Shown here one piece after another: positions 10,450-21,900 of a stretch of DNA of 64,000 nt. Source of the stretch: Lumbricus rubellus (Eukaryota; Annelida; Clitellata; Crassiclitellata; Lumbricidae); NCBI GenBank assembly GCA_945859605.1, contig OX243828.1:19570040-19634039 (forward strand), given 5' to 3'. The translations under genes and the position numbers were made by a program. A model generated the notes under the pieces. It made no database searches and was not told the DNA's origin. It was given only the letters and a program-made list of their open reading frames with translations. Position 1 is the stretch's first letter, and the number at the start of each line of letters is the position of its first letter.

Positions 10450-11095
10450 CCCTGAACACGACAATCAACTCAAGGCTCGAAAACCAGACTTCGAAAACCA
10501 AGGCTCGAAAACAAGGCTCAAAACCAAGGCTCGATAACCAAGATCCGAAACCATGGCCTAAAATGTCAGCTACGGCTCAAAAACCTAGACTCGAAAACTA
10601 TGATTCAAAACCAAGGCTCGAAAACCAGGATTCAAAAACCAAGGCTCAACAGTCAACAACCAAGGTTCGAAAAAGCCATCGAAACCACAGTTCAAATCTC
10701 AGCTTCATAATCCAAGCCTTAAAACCTAAGGTTCAAAAACCAAGGCTCGAAAACTAAGGCCCGAAAATCAAAGCTTAAAAACAAGGCTAATGAAACTATG
10801 TCTAAAAACCAAGTCTCTACAACCAAGGCCAAAAAACCAATACTTAGAAACGAATGCTAAAAACCAAGGCTAAAAACTAAGGTTCAAAAACAAATGCTAC
10901 CAAGGCTCGAAAACCACAGCTCAAAAACATAGCCTATGCTGGAACCAAGCAAGGCTCAAGTTAGAACAAAAAGCCTATGCTGGAACCAAGCAAGGCTCAA
11001 GTTGGAACAAAACAAAGCCTATGCTGGAACCAAGCAAGGCTCAAGTTGAAACAAAACAAAGCCTATGCTGGAACCAAGCAAGGCTTAAGTTGACA
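10450..11095. repeat. Minisatellite: ~15-bp units then ~44-bp units
   Basis: The first part repeats AACCAAGGCTCGAAA-like units with drift. From about 10925 it becomes a cleaner array of about four 44-bp units containing GCCTATGCTGGAACCAAGCA and AGGCTCAAGTTGGAACAAAA. The Lys/Thr-rich frame across it reflects repeat composition. Confidence 0.9.
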
Positions 11096-11522
11096 TCCCT
11101 GCCGTTGCCACAAAACCCCCCCAAAAACAATTCCTTTGACCAGCGAGACCCATTTTAAATCTATACATGGAATCCAATTTTTAGGCCTATATCTAAACTT
11201 CCCAAATGACATCAAACGAATTGGAATTTCTTATATAATTAACGTCCAACCAAACAGTTGTCTGGTTTTAAGTTAAACTTCGAACATCACGAAATTTCAA
11301 TATCACACTCGTCAACTTAATAGCGGCGTTGAAAGCACTACACAATTGCGAAATAATAAAAAATTATGCATTTTCGGCATTTCCACGTAAACTTTTTAAA
11401 AGCTTCTCAACAGCGTTGAGTCGTCATAGAATGGGGGGGTCACATAAGCGTTTAACATAACAACACATATCATATGTAGGGATACCACATGTCTAAAGCT
11501 TAACATGTACAACACATGAGTG

Positions 11523-11859
11523 CAGTGATTCACAAACATTTTTGGCTTGCGGCACACTGAGAAAGAATGAAAATTTTGGCAGCACACCTAACAATAATTA
11601 CAAATTTGTTTAATCTGCTTTTCACTATTATCTAATAATATTCTAACTTTCATATTCTAATTGTCTAAGTACATTTTAGCAAGTCCAGTGACTCCAGTCA
11701 GTCTAAATCTTTGCAAAACAAATATTCGTTGACAAATCTTTCATATTTTTATGAATCATTATTAATTGATAACATAAAATATTAGAATTTTTCCCATGGC
11801 ACATTGCAAAGTTCTCGTGGCACACTAGTGTGCAGCTACCCACAGGTTGAGAATCACTG
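11523..11859. mobile_element. hAT-type MITE with exact 8-bp target duplication
   Basis: It begins CAGTGATTCACAAAC and ends GGTTGAGAATCACTG. CATGAGTG flanks both sides (11515-11522 and 11860-11867). Subterminal GGCACACT motifs are typical of hAT elements of the CAGTG type. It is 337 bp and non-coding. Confidence 0.92.
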
Positions 11860-12029
11860 CATGAGTGTCTTCTAATCCACACGAACAGTGTAAAAAAATA
11901 ATAAAAAGATTTCCTTGCAAGACAAATTGCTGTGTCTTTCTCAATCAAATCAAACTCACGTCACAATCACATTCTCTAATGAGTTTAATAAATTCCATAG
12001 ACATGCTGAGTGCCAAAGCCGTGACACAA

Positions 12030-12231
12030 TTAGCAAAGTTTAACACAAAAAGCTATGTCACAACGTGTTATGTGATACGGAGTGAAACGGAACACATGTA
12101 CGGCATTTCGAAAAGTTATGTTACACCATCCATGTGATACAATGTGACACAGAGCATGTGCAAGTTAGTGCACAACGCTGTGTTACACGGTCTATGCAAC
12201 ACGGTGTGAAATGACATACTTATTTAATTAA
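12030..12231. repeat. Degenerate TATGTTACAACATGT repeats
   Basis: Loosely repeated motifs of the type TATGTCACAACGTG and GTGATACGGAGTG at irregular spacing. Similar words recur at 12310-12620. No coding signal is seen. Confidence 0.5.
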
Positions 12232-12305
12232 CACGTTGGCTGCTGATTTGCTGTGTTAAATTACTCAACTTGGGACGTGTTAACACGTCCCTCGCGGCCA
12301 ACGTG
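12232..12305. mobile_element. Tiny piggyBac-type MITE at TTAA
   Basis: A TTAA on each side (12228-12231 and 12306-12309) flanks CACGTTGGCTGC at the left and GCGGCCAACGTG at the right. The interior contains the perfect 20-bp palindrome GGGACGTGTTAACACGTCCC. At 74 bp it is very small; the TTAA target points to piggyBac-like mobilisation. Confidence 0.75.
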
Positions 12306-12309
12306 TTAA

Positions 12310-13315
12310 CATACAAAAGTTATGTTACAACATGTACGTGACACAATGTTATATAAACCATAGTCATTTAACATACAAAGTTGTTAGAAACTGTAAACAA
12401 TACAATGTGTTATGAAACACAAGTATTTTATCTTACGAATTTTCCGATGCCTTGCAGTGCTCATGCTGGAAGCACCTCTGAAAGGTCAGAACTTATAGAG
12501 GCGCCTCATAAATGCCCAGCAACAATACAATACACTGCAATCTAATATTGCAATTGACACAGTGTGATACAGAACATGTGTAGCTTAACACATAAATGCC
12601 ACATGATGCAACACAACACATATACATCGTAAAAAATTTCGTTAGAAAACTAATTCGTTCTTAGCACACTCTCGCATAAGTCGGTTTTTAACTTCCAGTT
12701 TAATGCAGTGTCATGACGGTATTTCTATAATATCTATTCCGTATATCACATAACATATGCGTTGCACAATTTCATATGTTAAAAATCCACATATCACATA
12801 TGTGATAGCATGCGATACTTTTGTGATAGCATAGTTTAAAAGAACTGTTGCTAAAGATGTACCAAGAGATAGATTTAGTTGTGCATGTATTGTCTCCCAT
12901 ATACACCATTTGAAATATGCATTACGCATATAATTTTTCCCATACCATGAATTCAATGTGCACATACTGGATGCAGATAAAGGCTACTTACATACTAACT
13001 TACTTAATGAAGCCAACTGTACTACACAACTTAAAACAGATGCGTGTGTAGTTTGGCTGCCTCTTCACATGCCTGTCCACATCTACGGAATTCACTACCC
13101 CCCTCAGCTCTGAGGGACCCTCATCTATTTCCCCAACTTCATATCTCAAACAATCCCCAACTTATCATTTTTCAGCTACCCACGCTTTTAGGTGAAATCA
13201 CAAAATATCACAATATAAATTTCTGATTCATAATAATAAAACAATAATATCTTGAGACGTATCCTTCCAGAGTTGTGTTTCGTCACTTCCAAAAAAATGT
13301 TATAATGCAAACTAA
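12310..13315. other. AT-rich intergenic sequence
   Basis: Contains drifted ACATG/TGTG repeats to about 12620 and a SINE-tail-like fragment near 12460-12520 (GAAGCACCTCTGAAAGG). The remainder shows no gene, domain or clear repeat. Confidence 0.45.
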
Positions 13316-13323
13316 AAACTGGA

Positions 13324-13524
13324 GGTACTTGTTTTTTAATTCACCCCAATCATGCTTTCCATGTCCATTCTATGTGTTGAGTATGTGTACCTGTCAGAAT
13401 GACTGCACTAACCCTAAAACTAACCCTAACCGATCCTCACGACGCTTAACCTGAGCCATAACCGACCCTCACGCGATAAATCCCGTCAACTTAGAACCTG
13501 GGGGTGAATTAAAAAACAAGAACC
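13324..13524. mobile_element. 201-bp MITE with near-perfect inverted repeats
   Basis: The ends are GGTACTTGTTTTTTAATTCA and the complement of GGTTCTTGTTTTTTAATTCA, continuing into CCCC (23 of 24 identical overall). The flanks are AAACTGGA and AAACTGGT, a 7 of 8 match that fits an 8-bp target duplication. A short telomere-like CTAACCCTAACC stretch lies inside. Confidence 0.85.
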
Positions 13525-13532
13525 AAACTGGT

Positions 13533-14824
13533 CACAATGGTCTCTCAAGGCTCTATATAAAACGTTCATTATGCACAATTCATACACCCAAATTCAAGAT
13601 TTTAATGCAAACTAAAAACAACTAACTGCCAGAATACTTCTCAATAAACTAGAACTCTCAAAGGTAATGCCATCAAAGGTTGGAACACCTTCTAAAAAAT
13701 CACTTAATATTCTAATACAAACAGTTGCAAACAAAACACGACATCAGAAAATTTCTACTGGCCACATATAATATCTGAAAATATTAGTCTACATAGGCAC
13801 CATCATTCACACATTAGTTTTCGCGTTAAAGTGAGGTTAAAAACATTAATGAACAACGTAGCACATCAAACTCCCTGCGTGGTTTAACCGTAAGGCCACA
13901 AACAATGCGAGTCCACAGCTTGTTGGTTTGACAAGGACAGATTTCTCAACACGTATCACCACGGCCATTCACCAAGCACGAAAAAATTGGTGAATTAACC
14001 TTTTAGAATATTTTTCTACAAGTTTTTCCTGTTTTTGACCACCGAACCATCTAACATTTTTGTCACATTGAGTTTACGCAAACTCAACCCAATTTTACTA
14101 CCACAAAAATGTGACATCACCCCAAATTACTTGTCTAAGACTCGTTTTCTCTGCCCATTTATTCTTACTATATCTCCAAAGCTTCTTCCCCATTTAATAC
14201 CTATACAACCTTGTCAAACTTCAAGCTCTAAACCGCGACATAAACACGGCGGCTCTGGACAGCAAAGCCAAGATGCTGCGGGTTTGGCTTTCAAGCACCC
14301 TCCGAACTCCTCCAAACAGAAATTATCACAGTCCACAAGATGTCAGAAGAAATACGCCGCACAGTTCAGCAGCATTTTGCGTTCGGATTGATAAAGTCGG
14401 CGCAATGCATTATTAAGCAAGTTCACGGCGAGCTGCTCTGGGAAATTTCCGTTCACGAAACCAAAAATAAACGAACGTCTGCTTAATACTGGTGAACAAC
14501 GGAAGAAAAAAACGGGAACGTTTTGCAAAACGTATACAAAAAATAAGCAAAATAAGCACTTTTTTGCGAACATCTTTCGACTTCTCGTTTCTCGAACGGT
14601 GGCAATTTGCACCTGGAAAGAGCGGAAGAAAATCGGCCAAAATGGCGACCGCAGCGAATCCCAGCGGCGCTCCAGATACAGCGAAGAAATGTCCAAAGAT
14701 CGTCTGCAAGCAAACAGCTGGTTCCCTGCTTTCTCGATTCGTCGCAACGAACAGCGGGGAACCATAGAGAGTCCATTCGACAAAATATGCGTCGGCCGGA
14801 AAGACGTCCAATCGGATCGCTGGC
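13533..14824 (-). other. Downstream flank / probable 3' UTR of the sestrin gene
   Basis: The first AATAAA on the minus strand after the sestrin stop is at about 14157-14162, so the 3' UTR may extend to about 14140. Open frames in this stretch on both strands show no domain and no match to one another. The remainder (13533-14140) shows nothing recognisable. Confidence 0.4.
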
Positions 14825-14911
14825 TCATGTCATGTGACACGAGATTGCACGAAGGCTGTACAGCAGTTCCGCCTGTAGTCTGGCTTCCAGAACCATGACG
14901 TTGATGTGGAC
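14825..14911 (-). CDS. SESN-like: Sestrin coding exon 8 (C-terminus)
   Basis: A 28-codon terminal exon, [20 protein letters not shown] then RAISCHMT and TGA, matching the invariant sestrin C-terminus residue for residue in length. Acceptor TTTCTGTCTCACAG. It includes His484, equivalent to SESN2 His454. It is too short to stand out as an open frame and was located by homology. Confidence 0.95.
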   Translation of the reverse strand, partial: VHINVMVLEARLQAELLYSLRAISCHMT

Positions 14912-15864
14912 CTGTGAGACAGAAACCCAGATTGCAGTCAGTGAATTTAGTCCAACGCTGAACAATAAATATCTCCATAACAACCAGGAAGAGAAGAAGT
15001 CCAAAGCAAAATGTCTGAACTCAAAATGGCTGCCTTCGGGAAATGATGATGATGATGAATGTAGTGGTTACAGTACTGAAGTATGAGCCAAGTTCAAGGG
15101 TTCAAATTTCGACTCTAGTCTATAGATGTTCAGATTTTTTCCTGCAAACTTGCCTACGAAATGAGCGCACTGACCATACACCACCATCCACGCTGAGATC
15201 AACAACAGATCATGATATCATCGAATTGTCGAATTTATTATATATCGCGGTCGAATCCTTTAGAACTAGAACAACCTTAACCTTAACGCTATGATTACCT
15301 TTGCACAGTCTTCTGAGAGAAACAAGCACTTGGGCACACACTCGCGTATGCATGTGTGAATAAATAAATATAATAATAATAATAATATTAAAAAAATAAT
15401 AATAATGAGCGCAGGATCTCTACGACAATCAGGTGCCATTCCATATATTTTTGTTCTGTTCTTAATTAATATCTAGGCCCGTGAGGGGTCCTAAATACCT
15501 CAGGCATAAAAAAAAATAACAATGACGATTTCTATGGTGCCGCAACTCAGCCATGCCACTATATGAAGTTGAAAGATTCATATCTTTTTATCCGTTCAAC
15601 TTTATCTCTTGAAATTTTGGAATCATATTCTTGGTCCAATTCTCTACATATTTGGAAACTTCTAGCGTATTATGTTTTCAGGCATTGGAGATATTTGAAA
15701 AACAGTTTGGCTTACTTTTTTTGAACCACGGTGTATATATACATTTAAGACATACAATCATACATGAATGCATAAAACACACAGACATACACACAAATGT
15801 AAACATAGGCACAAACATACTTACAAACATATACATATACATTATACACTCGCAATCACACACG

Positions 15865-15908
<44 letters not shown>

Positions 15909-18900
15909 AACACACACACTCCACAAGCAATCTCCACGAGCAACAACAACACACGTCATCATCATCGTCATCCAACCTTTTCCGAATGGAAGAACTCTCG
16001 CATGAAGCTGCGGTAGTTGCGGTGCGCGATGTTCTCCGGCAGACAGGTGGCGGCCTTGATGTACCACTTGAGGTTCTTCTCAACGAGATGGTCGATCTCT
16101 CCGTAGTCGTAGTCGTCGTGGTACATTCCGAACAAACAGTGGATGTAGTTCCAGATGGCACGGCGAAATGTCGACGTGTCAACGTTCTGCTTGTAACCCA
16201 TCCTGACACATAAAGTAATGTAAGGTCGTAAATGTAATCGAGTAATCGTGTAATTACAAGAAGTCGAGTTGTGTAATTATGTAATCGTGCACCACCACCA
16301 TGATAATCATCATGATAATCATCATGATAATCATCATGATAATCATCATTATCATTATCATTATCATCATCATGATAATCATCATGATAATCATCATGAT
16401 AATCATCATGATAATCATCATTATCATCATCATGATAATCATCATGATAATCATCATGATAATCATCATGATAATCATCATGATAATCATCATTATCATT
16501 ATCATGATAATCATCATGATAATGATCATGATAATCATCATGATAATCATCATGATAATCATCATGATAATCATCATGATAATCATCATTATCATTATCA
16601 TTATCATCATCATGATAATCATCATGATAATCATCATGATCATCATCATGATAATCATCATGATAATCATCATGATAATCATCATGATAATCATCATGAT
16701 AATCATCATTATCATTATCATTATCATCATCATGATAATCATCATGATAATCATCATGATAATCATCATGATAATCATCATTATCATTATCATTATCATT
16801 ATCATTATCATCATCATGATAATCATCATGATAATCATCATTATCATTATCATTATCATCATCATGATAATCATCATGATAATCATCATGATAATCATCA
16901 TGATAATCATCATGATAATCATCATGATAATCATCATGATAATCATCATGATAATCATCATGATAATCATCATGATAATCATCATTATCATTATCATTAT
17001 CATCATCATGATAATCATCATGATAATCATCATGATAATCATCATGATAATCATCATGATAATCATCATGATAATCATCATGATAATCATCATAATCATC
17101 ATCATTATCATCCTTACTGTAAGCATCCACATGATGATGACCCTCATCATGATCATCCACATCAAAATCATGTTCATCCTCATTATCATCATCTTAATTA
17201 TGATCGTGCTGATCATGATCATCTTCATTACAATCACTGAAATTATTATTATCATCCTAATCATAATCATCCTTCATTATGATGATAGTCAAATGTTGCA
17301 ATTATCCCAATCATGATCATCCTCCAATTAGTATAATCCTCAGTAGGTCATCCTAATCATGATCATCCTCATCACAATCATCCTAATCATGATTATCCTC
17401 ATCACAATCATCCTAATCATGATCATCCTCATCACAATCATCCTAATCATGATTATCCTCATCACAATCATCCTAATCATGATCGACCTAATCATCCTAG
17501 GGATCATCCATCATTACAATCATCCTCATTATGACCATCCTAATCATGATCATTCACATTATCATCGTCATCCCAATCATCCGACATTTCAACAACGTAC
17601 TTGTAGTAGGTCATGCCCTGAGCGACTTGGAATTTGTCATCCAATAGCCCCGCGACTTCCGTATAGAGTCGGCTGATGAGCGAATATCCATGGTCATCCC
17701 AAGAATAATCCTGTACGACATACGTTGGAATCTTGAGACTCGGATCGCGATTCGCAAAATCCTCGAACGTGAATTGCGGATCTTCGACGAATCGCAGTAG
17801 ATCGAGATTCTTCGAAGGTTTCTTTTTTGTCGTAACTAGAAAGAGAAAAATAATAATAATCATGTGCCTAATATCGTTAATATTATTAATTTTTTTATTC
17901 TTGGTAATTCTGGGATCATTTCGTTGCCACTAAATGTGCTTTTTATGATTTATAACTTTTGTGGTGATTTTATTTGGTTTTTGTGGTTATTTTTTTCGTT
18001 TCCTTGTTAAGGTCAATACGGTCGTGTTTCGTTGTTTAAGTTCATGGAGATTTTTACTATTTCTTTGCCTTAGCTATTTGTTTATCATTACTTCATATTT
18101 TTGCTGATTTCTATTATTCCTTTGCCTTACGTATGTTTATTATTTTAGGATTTATATTCTTGTGGTGATTGTTTTGTTTCCTTGATGAGAATATACATGT
18201 TTCAAAAGTGTTTATATCTATGGTGATTTTTATTTTTTACTAGCTGTACCCGGCCATGCGTTGCTGTGGCAGAAAAGACCTCCCCTCCCCCTTCCCCTCC
18301 CTCCCCCTCCCCCCTCCCCCTCCTCCTGAACTCCTTTCCTCCCTCACACCGTCCCTTACTGACAGCCCAAGAATGTTTGAAGGCCGCTTTCGTAATGGAA
18401 TTATTAATGGACTCGCTTATGACGTGACGGCACGCGAACTCATTCATGTTTCGTCACTGTGTTTCGGCTGAACACGATTGTGAAATTTTGCAAGCGTGCG
18501 GTTCGGTTGAATTTGCAAATGGCGGTCGAAGGTATTGCAAAGTTCACTTTTTGTGGAAAAGATTGCGTTTTTTTCTGGAAAGAAAATCTTAAGACACGGT
18601 GCTATTGGAATGGAAGGTTTTGGTAAATTTTCACAACAATCGGTGCGTAACTTTGGGCGTGATTGTAACATGAACTACCGTAAAACGGGGTTACTTTGGC
18701 CCGCGGGGTGACTTTGGCCCAAATGGAAAAATTAGTTTGCACACCTCCCAGCTTCCGTAGTTATCACGTGGTTTTGAAATGCTTTACAGCTGACGATAGG
18801 TCATTATATAGCGAATATTTTAAAGTAATTTGATTGATTTCATTGTAATATTTGTTGAAATTTTCCACATTTGTTTGCAAGCCTTAAAAAAGGGAAAATT

Positions 18901-21900
18901 TTAAGATGTGCAAAATTATTTTTTTGGGAGAACTACCGTCAATAATACCGTGGGTGACAATTACACTTGTCAATGTACATTATAATGGCATGCGTATGGC
19001 GCACCGTTTGTTTTGCGATGTCGCTAGTAAGTAAGTTAAAAATGCAAGAAAAAATTTTGGGGTGACTTTGGCCCTAGTTGGGGGTGACTTTGGCCCCTAT
19101 TATAAGTTACTGCTGACGATGTATATATTATGTTTTTGCCAAAATTAATAACTGTATTTGCTTAAACTTCACTTTCTAAGATATTTTGACTGGTTTTTGG
19201 TTGAGCATACGGTACCACTGTCTTGAAAGGTGACTGTTATAGTCACATTTACCAATGTGAACAATTTCATGGCATGGTCAAAGCACAAAATAGACGAGGA
19301 GCTCATCAGCTGTTTAGCTAGAAGTGATATGAGCTGGAACTGGTCTTCAAATGTGGATAAGATAATTACCATACAGCAGTAATTTTGAAAATTCCACTAT
19401 CAAAAAAACATCTGCACCAGAATTGCACCAAGTTTCTACGCCGGAAAGTAAATGGAATTCGTGGACATTTCATTAGTCAGTTGACTTCTCACTAATCTTT
19501 TTACAAGTCTTGTATAAGTACCAGTACAGTACCATAGTCGTTTTGTGTTAATTTTCAGTGTAGACATTGTTCAAAATGATTAATTGATATTGAGAAGCAG
19601 ATGGAGTTCACGAACATTTCAATTGTCATAATTATGACTTCGCAATAGTTCTTTACAAGTCTTTTACAAGTACCAGTAGCAGTACCAGTGTCATTTTTGT
19701 GTTATTATAAGTTTAAATATCTTTTAAAGCATATTCCTTGGGCCAAAGTCACCCCAGCAATAGGTCCACTTTGTCTAATAACGGCAAAACCACTGTGGGC
19801 CAACCCCGCCTGATGGGGTGACTTTGGCCCACCTGAAAAGTAAAAAAATAAAGGTTCAACTGTTATCACACAAATTTTTTTATTGGACACTTCTTCTCTC
19901 TAACCCTATGCACTCCTAATGAAATTGCTAGATCAGCCATATTCAGTCGCATTATCGTTTTATTATCAAAACAAGTTGAAAATGGGCCAAAGTCACCCCG
20001 TTTTACGGTATTGGAAAGTTTAATTTTTATTTATATAGATTTCTTTGCCTTAGATACTTTTTTATTCTTACTTCATATTTTTCCTGATAGCCATTATTTC
20101 TTTGCCTCGTGTATTTTCCATCACATTTCTCACTGTTGGTAATTATCATTCATTTTTGAGGTGTTTTTTGCTTTTTTTTATCAAAGATAGACAAGATAAA
20201 TCAACTGGTTTCCTGCTTACAATGTGTTGTCTGCGACTCAATGTTGTCGAATCGCTTTCTCAATTCTTCGTGCGTTATTTCGTTGCTTGGCACTTCGTTC
20301 AAAAGTTTCATTCGCTCGAGAATTAAGTCGATTTCAACGTCCGACTCCTAATAAATAAATCAGAAAGAATTCACTCTTACAACCATGCAAGTATCTATTT
20401 AGACAAGTATGCATGTGTTTTTGAGCACTTGTTATAGCACCTCTTGAAGATTTCTACTCAGAGGCGCTCCCAACTAAAGCACGGACACTGAATCGGAGTT
20501 TCACGCCGAAGCGTGGGAGCAATTGTGAGTGAAGGACTTGCCCAAGGTCCTTACGCGGCAAGGTGGATTCGAACCTCGAACCTTCCGGCTCCAAAGCACC
20601 GAACCCACCACCACACCACAGCGCCCCACAATACCAAGAAAGGCATAAATAATAAACTTTGTATATTGTCCCCCACCACCAAGACTCTGAGTCCCCCAGC
20701 CCCACTCTCCTCTTAGCATGCATGCATGAGCCTACTTTCAGGAAACACGGCTTGATTGCATAATGGGTTTTTAAAAACATGAAAAAACAACCAGTTATCA
20801 ATACTGACATAGACCAGCAGCCATTTTTAAACTTTATCAGCAATTTGCCTTTATCTCAAAGCAGTGCAGAAATGCCTGCGGCTAAACTCGCATTAAATCA
20901 GAAACAAACTAGGACCAACCAATGAGAGCACGTCTAACACCTAGACCAGCCAATCACACCATCTCTGAAAACAAGGACAGCCAGTCAGATCCATTCCGAA
21001 AGCCCGAACAACCAATAGGAGCAAATCTAAGCGGGACATGGGTGCCCGCACATAGGGGCAAGAGGGGGCACTTGCCCCCCCCCCCTTGGAAAATAGAAAC
21101 GTATTTTTATAACTGCTACTTTTTGGTTTTTAACAAATTTCTTTGCACTAAAGAAGCTATATTCATAATAAAAAATTATAAGAAAGTTAAACTGAAACAT
21201 TTACATTGAAAAATACACATACATGCATAGCTCGAGGGTACGCGTACCCTAAAATAGAATACGTTAAAATACGTACGTACCTTTCAAGAAATAGAATACG
21301 CGTATGGTACGTACGGTACCATACACGAAAATTTTATTCATGGTTAACTCGGCGACCCATAGCCTACATGTAGGCCCTACGTATAATCTGACGTCAACTG
21401 TTACACAGTAGACCTAAGCGTCATTGAAACCGGTACTTCCGGTAGCGTAGCAGTAAATTTAATTCGATAAATTCTTGGTAAGATTTTCCCAAAAATGTGA
21501 AAAAATTTCCCAAAAAATTAAATTCCCGAACAGGGCCCCCACATTGCTTAATCCGGCCCTGAGTATGTCTATAACCTACGATTCAGCGATGCCCAGAGAA
21601 CATGGGAAGGAATGAACGCACGTGAAAGTTTTGAAAAATGCGAAAAAGAATTCTTTGAATTAATGCAATTTTTTCGACAAACAGTTCTGGTTTGGATCAG
21701 GAAATCGCATAAGAACACACCTTTGAAGTGCTGCAGCAGAACTGAGCCGACTGACTGACATTAGTGCATTAAGTGCAGTGTATGCTGGATAAACATAGGC
21801 CTACAATAATATTATAGCATTGCAGCAATTTACTACGCCGTAGGCCTATAATAGGCTACTGGGTTGTGATTGTTTGCTTAAATTAAATTGTACATTCTTA

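Noticed and set aside
13410..13440. Interstitial telomere or chromosome end
   Set aside because: Only two or three imperfect CCCTAA units inside a 201-bp MITE.
14343..14978. 211-codon minus-strand frame over the sestrin 3' end
   Set aside because: It reads the terminal sestrin exon in another frame. The 28-codon exon 14825-14911 has the family match and the acceptor.
15856..17270. Long frames of 323-434 codons, apparently Asp/His/Tyr-rich or Ile/Met-rich proteins
   Set aside because: They arise from a 12-bp satellite whose period is a multiple of three. They run across the sestrin exon 7 region in the wrong frame.
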